DNA from: Caldilineaceae bacterium
GTDB lineage: Bacteria > Chloroflexota > Anaerolineae > Caldilineales > Caldilineaceae
NCBI GenBank assembly: GCA_028819675.1
Contig: JAPPKT010000210.1
Location: 1-13,527, forward strand
Direction of reading: 5' to 3'
Length of the DNA stretch: 13,527 nucleotides
The position numbers were made by a program, and so were the translations under genes. Shown piece by piece: positions 6,761 through 13,081 of this stretch; the stretch's first letter is position 1; each line of letters starts with the position of its first letter. The notes below the pieces were generated by a model, which had not been told where the DNA came from, ran no database searches, and worked only from the letters and a program-made list of their open reading frames with translations.

Positions 6761-8104
6761 CTAGTTGGTAACGCCTTCCATCTCGAGACGGATTTCGGCG
6801 CCAGCCTGCTCGCAGGCTTCCTGGCCGGTTATGTCACCGGCACCGACGGCGCTGAAGGCGGGACCGAGGATGGCGAGGCTGATACCTGTGGCCTGGGTGC
6901 TGCGGGGCCGCCACTTGGGCGGGACCATCAGGGCCTCAAACTGGGCCGGGAACCAAGGCTTTTCCAGGATCAGTTCAGGGTCGTTGAAGACGGACTTGCG
7001 GAAGGGGATGCCGCCGGCGTGGGCATAGGACAGCGCGTGCTCCTGGTTGTAGTGCATCCACTCCATGTAGGTCCAGGCGGCGTCCTTGTGCTCGGAGTGG
7101 GCATTGAGCACGAGGCCCCAGTGGCCCATCATGGAGACGTGGGGCGCGCCGACTTCGGAGGCGGGCAGAGGCAGATAGAGCATCTTGCCGGCTACGTCGG
7201 AGTCGGTCTCGTCCTCAAAGGCTGCGTAGGCGTCGCCCGGCCAGCCGATGCCCATCATGGCGCGGCCGGAGACGACCTCAGCGACCATCTCGGTGGTGCC
7301 GTAGGTATTGCCGCCCGGCGGCAGGTACTTGCTCAGCTGCTCGTAGAGCGTGAGGGCATCGCAGCCGGCCTCGTTGTCAAGGATTACGTTGAATTCGTCG
7401 TCGAAGATGCCGCCGCCCATGGACCACAGCAGGGCGAGGGCGTCACTGCCAGCTGCGCCGCGCACGTTGTAGCCGTAGAAGGGCGGGTCGCAATCGGGGC
7501 AGTGGACCTGGTCAGCGATCGCGAGTACGTCGTCCCAGGTTACAGGCGCATCGAGTCCGAGTTCGTCAAGGACATCCTGGCGGATGTAGAACATGATGAC
7601 GTTGCCCTGGATGGGCAGGGCGTGCAGGTCGGGGCGCTCGCCGGTCTGGAAGTCCAAGGGGATGGGCCCGTAGGGGGGAGGCCAGGAGAAGACGTCGTAG
7701 GAGACCTGGGGCACGTCGTCGTCGCGGGTTGCGCCGTAGGCTTCGGTGAGGTTGACGGAGAGCCCGCCGTCGACGATGTTAGGCATCCAGGGATCGTCGG
7801 CGAAGATTACGTCGAATTCACCGGACTCGGTGCGGGCGAGGGAGATCACCTTTTCGAAGAAGGTCGTCCAGGGGAAGGGCGCTACTTCGACCTTGATGCC
7901 CGGGTTTTCTTCTTCGAACTGCGGGATCAGAGCGACGAGGCCATCAGCCAGGGGGCCCTGGGCGGTGATGATGCTGATGGTGACTTCCTCGGGCATCTCC
8001 TCTTCCATGGCCCCGGTCTCCGCCGGCGCTGCGGGCGCGGCGCAGGCCGACACCATGATGGCCATCACCAGGGTGAAGACGGCGAACAGATAGAGCTTTC
8101 TCAT
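6761..8104 (-). CDS. Extracellular solute-binding protein family 1, Sec-exported lipoprotein (importer A)
   Basis: A 447-aa receptor that captures a carbohydrate outside the membrane and delivers it to the MalF/MalG-type pair. The N-terminus MRKLYLFAVFTLVMAIMV is a Sec signal with a lipobox VSAC, so Cys21 should be lipidated. An Ala/Pro/Glu-rich linker (22-40) follows, then the mature domain from VTISIIT. FDVIFADDPWMPNIVDGG (98-114) is the hinge-region motif of family-1 binding proteins, and many Trp/Tyr/Phe residues (for example Trp141, Tyr145, Trp288, Trp329) could stack on sugar rings. Two cysteines in HCPDCD (202, 205) plus Cys248 might form a disulfide. The ATG at 8102-8104 has AAGGAGG (8115-8121) at 10-nt spacing. 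It is the first gene of block A, downstream of a promoter-like region, with a hairpin after its TAG stop. Family is certain, ligand unknown. Confidence 0.94.
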   Translation of the reverse strand: MRKLYLFAVFTLVMAIMVSACAAPAAPAETGAMEEEMPEEVTISIITAQGPLADGLVALIPQFEEENPGIKVEVAPFPWTTFFEKVISLARTESGEFDVIFADDPWMPNIVDGGLSVNLTEAYGATRDDDVPQVSYDVFSWPPPYGPIPLDFQTGERPDLHALPIQGNVIMFYIRQDVLDELGLDAPVTWDDVLAIADQVHCPDCDPPFYGYNVRGAAGSDALALLWSMGGGIFDDEFNVILDNEAGCDALTLYEQLSKYLPPGGNTYGTTEMVAEVVSGRAMMGIGWPGDAYAAFEDETDSDVAGKMLYLPLPASEVGAPHVSMMGHWGLVLNAHSEHKDAAWTYMEWMHYNQEHALSYAHAGGIPFRKSVFNDPELILEKPWFPAQFEALMVPPKWRPRSTQATGISLAILGPAFSAVGAGDITGQEACEQAGAEIRLEMEGVTN

Positions 8105-8239
8105 GACTTTGCTTCCTCCTTACTGAAATAAATGTGGAGAGAACTGCACTGGAGTTTCACGGAAATGCGATACTTTCAGGCACTTGGCAAGGTCGAAAAG
8201 TGGGGGAGGATCTATTCTGTTGGAAAGGTTTGGCAGGCA

Positions 8240-8271
8240 GGTATATTGGAAGAGATTGCGCACTTTGTCAA
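8240..8271 (-). promoter_or_regulatory. Candidate promoter of block A (binding protein A onward)
   Basis: A perfect TTGACA (8266-8271, minus strand) is followed by a weak -10, either TATACC (8240-8245, 20-bp spacer) or AATATA with an 18-bp spacer. The location, about 140 bp before the ATG at 8104, fits. The poor -10 suggests an activator or a regulated promoter. The rest of 8105-8430 has no gene that I can support. Confidence 0.4.
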
Positions 8272-8275
8272 GTGC
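8260..8275. promoter_or_regulatory. Inverted repeat overlapping the -35 of block A, possible operator
   Basis: GCACTT (8260-8265) and AAGTGC (8270-8275) are perfect inverted repeats with a 4-bp centre, lying across the TTGACA. Related CACTT/AAGTG half sites occur nearby: CACTCAAGTG near 8302-8311, and CACTTGGCAAG at 8181-8191. The first of these two also lies upstream of the -35. A repressor or activator site is plausible, but no regulator gene is in the window. Confidence 0.4.
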
Positions 8276-8335
8276 CCGAAATCGGGGGGTGCGTGGGTGA
8301 ACACTCAAGTGGGGAGTTACCAATTTCGGTTCTTT

Positions 8336-8346
8336 AGGACTGTCCT
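8336..8346. repeat. 11-bp odd palindrome in the block A/B intergenic region
   Basis: AGGAC-T-GTCCT reads the same on both strands apart from its centre base. It lies 85 bp after the stop of the sialidase-fold gene and upstream of the block A promoter. It may be a protein-binding site or chance. Confidence 0.25.
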
Positions 8347-8358
8347 TTGCGATGGACG

Positions 8359-8388
8359 GACCGGGAGGAGCGATGAGGCCCCGCGGTC
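8359..8388 (-). terminator. GC-rich hairpin downstream of block B, possible terminator
   Basis: GACCG (minus strand) followed by a one-base bulge and GGGG pairs with CTCC-CGGTC, giving a 9-bp bulged stem with one wobble, 42 bp after the stop of the sialidase-fold gene. It lacks a U-tract, so it would be an imperfect terminator, and some readthrough into block A is possible. Confidence 0.3.
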
Positions 8389-8430
8389 AGGTGGAGGGCT
8401 GGAATTGTAAGTGATACGGGGTGTCTTGTG

Positions 8431-9555
8431 TCAGGCAAGTTCCCAGCGGACGGCAACCACATACTGGACAATCGGGCTCTCTTGCGTCCACTCGTGGAAA
8501 ACGGTGAAGAGCGTGCCATCGTTAAGTTGGATCGAGGTAGGATAGCCGATGTGCCAGTATAGATTGGGGACTGCTTCCGGGGATGCAATTCCGCCGGGGC
8601 TGATGACGAACTCGTTGGCGGCGTCCCAGGTCAGGCCGTCCTCGGAAATGCAGCCGCGGATGCCCCAGGGGTCGCGGCGATGGCCGTAGGTGCAGAGCAT
8701 GCGGCCGTCGTGCAGGAGAGTGAGGTCGGCAGGGTAACCCCAGAGGTTGGTCGGTTCGGGCCGGCTCCAGGATTCACCTTCGTTGCGGGAATAGTTGGTC
8801 CACATATGCTGGTGGCGGTTGCGGACGCCGTGCATGGTGCGCATCATGGTGACCAGGGTGCCGTCGGCTGTACGTGCGAGGGCGGTCTCGTCGAAGGAGA
8901 TGATGTTGGCGGGGTCGTAGGCGATGGTGGCGTAGTATTCCCAGTCGTGGCCGTTGTTGTCGGAGCGCATGAGGAATGAGCGGACGCGTTCGTGGAGGCT
9001 GTCGGTTTCCATCCAGGCGCGTGCGAATTGGTGTCCATGGCAGGCCATGAGCAGGGAGCCGTTCGGCAACTCCAGCACGCTATCGATGGGTTGCCCCCAG
9101 CGCATGGGCGCTACGTTGGCCTTGTAGGCTTGCCCCCACGTATATCCATTGTCCGACGAGTTGATGATGCCGACGCCGTCAACATCGCGTGTGCCGCGGG
9201 GCCTGTCCTGCGGTCCGAAGTCGTCCAGCATGCCCTTCTGGTCGACGAAGGCCCACTGAAAGTAGTTGACAAGGACGGTACCGTCGGAGAGTTGGGTGAT
9301 GGAGGGTGTGTCGCTGCCGAAGTGATGGGTAGCGGGCCAGACGGTTACGACGGGCGTCCGATCCCACGTCTGACCGTTATCGGTGGAGCGGATGAGCAGA
9401 ATGCTGTCGAAATCGGGGTGGATATAGCCACTTGTCTCGTTAAAGACTACAACCACGTCGCCATTCTGGAGTTGGGCCGCGCCGACCTGACAGGTGTAGC
9501 GGGAGGGGTCGTGATAGAGGGTGAGCTTCTCGGCATTTTTCATTACTTGACCCAT
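8431..9555 (-). CDS. Sialidase-fold (Asp-box/BNR repeat) glycosidase-like protein, no signal peptide
   Basis: The 374-aa protein has five Asp-box repeats of the S-x-D-x-G-x-T-W type: STDNGQTW (57-64), SSDNGYTW (133-140), SDNNGHDW (198-205), SRNEGESW (256-263) and the shortened SEDGLTW (304-310). Their spacing of about 50-75 residues fits a six-bladed sialidase beta-propeller. The family includes exo-alpha-sialidases (GH33) and other propeller enzymes. The N-terminal Arg-Ile-Pro motif of classical sialidases is not seen, and the catalytic residues cannot be assigned from sequence alone. The activity is therefore open. No signal peptide is visible, so a cytoplasmic enzyme acting on an imported glycan is likely. 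AGAGGA (9563-9568) lies 7 nt from the ATG at 9555. A longer frame to 9813 is open but runs into the upstream permease gene and its extra residues look non-coding. It is the last gene of block B, 71 bp after the MalG-type gene. Confidence 0.86.
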   Translation of the reverse strand: MGQVMKNAEKLTLYHDPSRYTCQVGAAQLQNGDVVVVFNETSGYIHPDFDSILLIRSTDNGQTWDRTPVVTVWPATHHFGSDTPSITQLSDGTVLVNYFQWAFVDQKGMLDDFGPQDRPRGTRDVDGVGIINSSDNGYTWGQAYKANVAPMRWGQPIDSVLELPNGSLLMACHGHQFARAWMETDSLHERVRSFLMRSDNNGHDWEYYATIAYDPANIISFDETALARTADGTLVTMMRTMHGVRNRHQHMWTNYSRNEGESWSRPEPTNLWGYPADLTLLHDGRMLCTYGHRRDPWGIRGCISEDGLTWDAANEFVISPGGIASPEAVPNLYWHIGYPTSIQLNDGTLFTVFHEWTQESPIVQYVVAVRWELA

Positions 9556-9562
9556 ATTGGCG

Positions 9563-9568
9563 TCCTCT
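9563..9568 (-). promoter_or_regulatory. Ribosome binding site deciding the sialidase-fold start
   Basis: AGAGGA on the minus strand lies 7 nt from the ATG at 9555. It rejects the longer in-frame extension that would overlap the MalG-type gene by 187 bp. Confidence 0.65.
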
Positions 9569-9582
9569 GATTTCCGCCTTGA

Positions 9583-9596
9583 CGGCTCAACAGCCG
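9583..9596 (-). other. Small stem-loop between the second MalG-type gene and the sialidase-fold gene
   Basis: CGGCT and AGCCG (9583-9587, 9592-9596) pair around a 4-nt loop in the 71-bp gap. It is a short 5-bp stem of uncertain meaning. Confidence 0.25.
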
Positions 9597-9626
9597 GGCT
9601 CCCGAAGAGGCATGGCAGTATCGAAA

Positions 9627-10502
9627 TCAGCCCTTGATGCCGACTTGGGTGACCCCTTCGATGAAGTAACGTTGGAGGATGAGGAAGAATATCAGCGTAG
9701 GCAAGGCGACGATGGCGACAGCAGCCATGGCTTCGCCGTAACCGCTCTGTGTGGAGGTGCCTTGAATGTCCAGGCGGGTGTAGAACGCCATGCCCACGGG
9801 GAGCGTTTTCCACTCGGTTTTGAAGGCGACAAGCAGCGGCCAGAGGAAGGAGTTCCAGTTGCTGGTGAAGATGAGGATGGCGCCGGCCAGGGTAGCGGGC
9901 CTTGCCAGCGGCAGGGCCACGCGGAGAAAGGTGCCAAGACGGCTGCAGCCGTCGATGGCGGCTGCGTCTTCCAACTCACGTGGAAACGAGAGAAAGAACT
10001 GACGATACAGGTAGACCGGGAAGACACTGGCCAGTGGTGGAATGATCAGGGAAATGAAACTGTCCTGGACTTCCAGTCGCAAGACACCGATAAAAAGTGG
10101 GACGATACTCATCTCGGGCGGGATCATCAGAGAACTGATCAACAGCCAAAAGATGACGGTACGTCCTGGGAAGTGCATCCTGGCCAGAGCGAAGCCGGTC
10201 AGCGACCCCAACACGAGGCTGCCGGCGACAACACAGACAGAGGTCACAATACTGTTGATGAACCAGCGAATAACGGGTGTGTCGGCCACGACAGTCCGGT
10301 AGTGCTCCCAGGTGATTTCGGTGGGGATCAGGTCCATACCGGCCAGGATCAGCCGGTCCGGCTTGACGGAGGTGTTGAGCATCCAGTAGAGCGGGAACAG
10401 CCAGAGCAGGGCAACGACTGCGCCTGGGAACCAGATGATGAAGGTGCGAATGAAACGCAACGACGATTGGTTGTAGAGGGTGCTGAGGCTCAAGTTCGAC
10501 AT
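9627..10502 (-). CDS. CUT1 ABC sugar transporter permease, MalG type (importer B)
   Basis: Membrane subunit of the second carbohydrate importer, 291 aa. Six hydrophobic spans are visible at about 21-41, 82-107, 115-141, 148-170, 203-223 and 256-280. The EAA loop EDAAAIDGCSRLGTFLRVAL (178-197) ends with PLARP and carries the conserved DG and P positions needed for docking to the ATPase. The sequence ends GVTQVGIKG; a Gly-rich tail like this is common in MalG/UgpE-type proteins. The ATG at 10500-10502 has no convincing Shine-Dalgarno, but it lies only 21 bp after the stop of the MalF-type gene, so translational coupling is likely. It differs clearly in sequence from the MalG-type subunit of importer A, so the two importers are not a recent duplication. 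No ATPase gene accompanies it in this block. Confidence 0.94.
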   Translation of the reverse strand: MSNLSLSTLYNQSSLRFIRTFIIWFPGAVVALLWLFPLYWMLNTSVKPDRLILAGMDLIPTEITWEHYRTVVADTPVIRWFINSIVTSVCVVAGSLVLGSLTGFALARMHFPGRTVIFWLLISSLMIPPEMSIVPLFIGVLRLEVQDSFISLIIPPLASVFPVYLYRQFFLSFPRELEDAAAIDGCSRLGTFLRVALPLARPATLAGAILIFTSNWNSFLWPLLVAFKTEWKTLPVGMAFYTRLDIQGTSTQSGYGEAMAAVAIVALPTLIFFLILQRYFIEGVTQVGIKG

Positions 10503-10523
10503 GATCAGAATTGCACTTGGGTT

Positions 10524-11453
10524 CTAATTGCTATGTTCCCTTACCAGACGCGCCCGCAGGAGCGTAAATATTAGGATCGTGAGGAAAAGAAGGAGAGAAA
10601 GAGCGGCAGCAAAGCCGAGGCGGAAGCGGACAAAGCCCTCATGGTAGATGTAGGAAACGATGGTGGCGGAGTGCCCGCCGGGCCCGCCGCCAGTCATCAG
10701 GTAGACCTGGCCGAAGATACGGAAGGCGCTGATGATTTCGAGTGTGATGACCAGCCCGAGCGCCGGAGTCAGTAGGGGAAGGGTTATGCGCCAGAAGGCC
10801 TGCCAGCCTGAGGCACCGTCGATGACGGCGGCTTCTCCCAGTTCGGCCGGAATCTCTTTGAGGCCGGCCAGAAGGATTACCATGTGGAATCCCACTGCCT
10901 GCCAGATGGTGACAAGGGAGATCGACTGGATGACCCACTTGCTTGTCGTCAGCCAACCCTGTTTGGGGATGCCGACGCCATAGAGAGCCAGGTTGAGGAG
11001 GCCGGTCTCTTTCTCGAAAATCCAGATCCAGATGATGGCGGTGACGGTAATGGCAACGACGTGGGGGGCGAAAAAGGCTGTCCGGATCGGGCCCGAGAAC
11101 CACTGCTCGCGGTTGATCCAGAGCGCCATCAGCAGGGCAACGATAACGGTTCCAGGCACGACGAGCGCGGCCATCTGGAAGGTATTGCCCCAGACCTTGG
11201 GGATCCAGTCGTCCTGCATTGCTTCGCGGAAGTTGTCGAGCCCGACCCATTCCGGGTCACCGACAATACCCCATTCGTTGAAGCTGATGTAGATTCCGAA
11301 GAAGATGGGGAGGAGGGTAATGACAATGAAGATGAGAGCGAATGGCAGGATGAAGAGGTACGCCTGCCAGTCAACGCGGCGTCCACGGTATCTGATTCTG
11401 GAAAGTCGGGAAAGCCAACCGTCCGGCGCGGCTCCGTCTACAAGGTGGGTCAT
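10524..11453 (-). CDS. CUT1 ABC sugar transporter permease, MalF type (importer B)
   Basis: Membrane subunit paired with the downstream MalG-type protein, 309 aa. The N-terminus is Arg-rich and cytoplasmic (residues 1-30). Hydrophobic spans lie at about 31-58, 92-113, 127-148, 173-197, 230-252 and 277-299. The EAA loop GEAAVIDGASGWQAFWRITL begins at residue 206 and ends PLLTP. MTGGGPGG (253-260) is the glycine-rich segment typical of MalF-type CUT1 subunits. The ATG at 11451-11453 is the only start, since an in-frame TAA lies five codons upstream (six triplets before the ATG). The ribosome site is weak (GAGAA at about 8 nt), which would keep permease synthesis low relative to the binding protein. 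It lies 79 bp after the binding-protein gene, with a perfect hairpin between them. Confidence 0.94.
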   Translation of the reverse strand: MTHLVDGAAPDGWLSRLSRIRYRGRRVDWQAYLFILPFALIFIVITLLPIFFGIYISFNEWGIVGDPEWVGLDNFREAMQDDWIPKVWGNTFQMAALVVPGTVIVALLMALWINREQWFSGPIRTAFFAPHVVAITVTAIIWIWIFEKETGLLNLALYGVGIPKQGWLTTSKWVIQSISLVTIWQAVGFHMVILLAGLKEIPAELGEAAVIDGASGWQAFWRITLPLLTPALGLVITLEIISAFRIFGQVYLMTGGGPGGHSATIVSYIYHEGFVRFRLGFAAALSLLLFLTILIFTLLRARLVREHSN

Positions 11454-11482
11454 CCACTGAATTCTCGGTTACAGGGAGTCGA

Positions 11483-11515
11483 GGCAGATTGGCACCCGTC
11501 GCTGACCAATCTGCC
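11483..11515 (-). other. Perfect 10-bp intercistronic hairpin between binding-protein and permease genes (importer B)
   Basis: GGCAGATTGG (11483-11492) and CCAATCTGCC (11506-11515) form a perfect 10-bp stem with a 13-nt loop, 17 bp after the stop of the binding-protein gene. No U-tract follows on the minus strand. It occupies the same position as the hairpin of importer A, fitting partial termination or 3'-end protection of the binding-protein message. Confidence 0.65.
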
Positions 11516-11532
11516 CGGACCTCTGGCATATA

Positions 11533-12948
11533 TCAACTGCGATCGTCCAGTATCTTCTGCCAAGCCGCTTCCAGATCGGCCAAGCCTTCTTCGATACTCT
11601 TCTCGCGTGCCCAGACCGGGTCCATGGCCTTGGGTACGGTTGAACTGCTGCCGGCGTAGAAGGCAAACTCTCCGCCGTCGACCATATTCAGATAATCGAA
11701 GAAGCTGTACTCGACGGCTTCGGCAAAGGGTCTGCGCAGTTCCCAGTCAAGGCCGAGTGTCATGTAATCGGGATCGTCGAGAATGGAGCGGCGGGGCGGC
11801 GCGCCGCGTCCCTCGGTCACCCAGAGCATCGAGTTGTCAGAGAACCATTTGATTACCTTGGCCCCGGCGACCAGATGATCTTCGGTGCGGCCGTCGGCGG
11901 TGAAGAGGGCGAGGCCATATTCGCGGGCTTCGGTTGTCAGCGTGTCGCCGATCAAGGAAACGGGCGCGGTGATGAAGTCAAGTCCTTCGGTGTTGACATA
12001 GCCGAAGAGTGTCCAGGGGCCGGTCCAGAATATTGACCCCACCTGCTGGCCGAATGCGCCGTAGCGGTCGGCGACGTCGCGGGATGACATCTCGTGCTCG
12101 TCGAAGGTATCCAGCACCCATTGCGCGGCTGCAATCGGAGCATCGGTGTCATTGAAGGTGACTCCTGTGCGGTCTGCGTTGAGAGGCTGCGCGCCGAGCT
12201 GCTGGGCGATAATGCCAAAGACCACGTTGGGCTGTACGCTGGAGCCGGTCATCAGGAACCCTGAGCGGGTGATCTGGTCCCCTTCCTTAACAGTCATGGC
12301 TTTGGACCATTCGATCAGGGAGGGGCCGTCGGACGGTGGATTGCTGATGTCCAGGCCTGCTTCTTCGGCGTGGCCGGAATTGATCAAGGCGGCGATAGGG
12401 AGAATGTCCATCGTGATGGAGTAGAGTTCGCCGTCGAGTGAAGACCACTCGATGTACTGCGGCAGGAAGTCGTCCAGGTCGAGGCCAACCGTCTCCATGA
12501 GGTCATCAAGGGGTGTAAGGCCGCCGGCCTGATGCCAGACAGCGACATCATTCATGGTGCGGAAGGAGATATCAGGCGGGTCTCCGGTGGCGATGGAGGC
12601 CATGATCTTGGTCCCCATTTCTCCGCCGCCGACCTGCTCGTACTCGAGGGTGATGTCGGGATGATCATTGGCCTCGTTGTAGTTGGCGCAGAAGCGTTCC
12701 CAGACCTGGGCGTCGGACGCGCCGAGGTCGTACCACATGACGATGGTTTCCTGCATTGGTGCGGGGGCTGCTTCCTCATCGCCGCCTTCCTCAGCGGCAG
12801 GCTCCGCGGCAGGCGCGCAAGCTGCCAGCGAGGTCATCGCAAGACCGCCAAGGCCTACGGCCATCCCGCGCATAAGGGAACGCCGGCTGAGCAGTGGCGC
12901 ACCCTGACTGTTGTAACGGACGGTGTCGTTGGATTGTGCCTCTTTCAT
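11533..12948 (-). CDS. Extracellular solute-binding protein family 1, Tat-exported lipoprotein (importer B)
   Basis: A 471-aa sugar-binding receptor. The N-terminus has a twin-arginine motif SRRSLMR (21-27, Arg22-Arg23), a moderately hydrophobic stretch (28-40) and a lipobox LAAC, so Cys44 should be lipidated after Tat export in folded form. An acidic Ala/Pro linker (45-66) tethers the domain, which starts at ETIVMWYDLG. Family-1 hallmarks follow: GTKIMASIATGDPPDISFRTMNDVAVWHQAGGLTPLDDL at about 112-150 (the DI-to-aGG-L-PL segment), and further on GQQVGSIFWTGPW, the usual capture/hinge region. The ATG at 12946-12948 has AGAGGAGG (12958-12965) at 9-nt spacing, a strong site. It is the first gene of block B, about 100 bp downstream of a good promoter. 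Ligand unknown; it is not a close copy of the other receptor. Confidence 0.94.
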   Translation of the reverse strand: MKEAQSNDTVRYNSQGAPLLSRRSLMRGMAVGLGGLAMTSLAACAPAAEPAAEEGGDEEAAPAPMQETIVMWYDLGASDAQVWERFCANYNEANDHPDITLEYEQVGGGEMGTKIMASIATGDPPDISFRTMNDVAVWHQAGGLTPLDDLMETVGLDLDDFLPQYIEWSSLDGELYSITMDILPIAALINSGHAEEAGLDISNPPSDGPSLIEWSKAMTVKEGDQITRSGFLMTGSSVQPNVVFGIIAQQLGAQPLNADRTGVTFNDTDAPIAAAQWVLDTFDEHEMSSRDVADRYGAFGQQVGSIFWTGPWTLFGYVNTEGLDFITAPVSLIGDTLTTEAREYGLALFTADGRTEDHLVAGAKVIKWFSDNSMLWVTEGRGAPPRRSILDDPDYMTLGLDWELRRPFAEAVEYSFFDYLNMVDGGEFAFYAGSSSTVPKAMDPVWAREKSIEEGLADLEAAWQKILDDRS

Positions 12949-13037
12949 GGTTGCTCGCCTCCTCTTGTGGGTCTAGACAGATGCTTGCTTTCAGAGATTC
13001 AGGCACGAGTGACGGGTTGACGCACACCAAGGTGATT

Positions 13038-13045
13038 CTGATCAG
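13038..13045. promoter_or_regulatory. CTGATCAG palindrome just downstream of the block B promoter
   Basis: This 8-bp perfect palindrome lies about 10 bp downstream of the -10 element, at or just after the expected transcription start. An operator would be well placed here, but an 8-bp palindrome can also occur by chance. Confidence 0.25.
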
Positions 13046-13053
13046 TCAGACCT

Positions 13054-13081
13054 ATTATAGTCACTCCGGGATTGACATCAA
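13054..13081 (-). promoter_or_regulatory. Sigma70-type promoter of block B
   Basis: On the minus strand TTGATG (13076-13081) and a perfect TATAAT (13054-13059) are separated by 16 bp. This puts the start site near 13047 and gives a leader of about 100 nt before the ATG of the Tat lipoprotein gene. The surroundings are locally AT-rich (13081-13102), as for an UP-like region. Confidence 0.6.

Noticed and set aside
6521..8131. Open plus-strand frame of 536 codons opposite receptor A and part of the MalF-type gene
   Set aside because: It is the antisense shadow of well-supported minus-strand genes in GC-rich DNA. Its translation is rich in Gly/Val/Asp/Ala without recognisable motifs, and no ribosome site is evident.
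9556..9813. N-terminal extension of the sialidase-fold frame up to 9813
   Set aside because: It overlaps the 3' end of the MalG-type gene in another frame, its residues are His/Arg/Pro-rich, and a good ribosome site lies just before the ATG at 9555.
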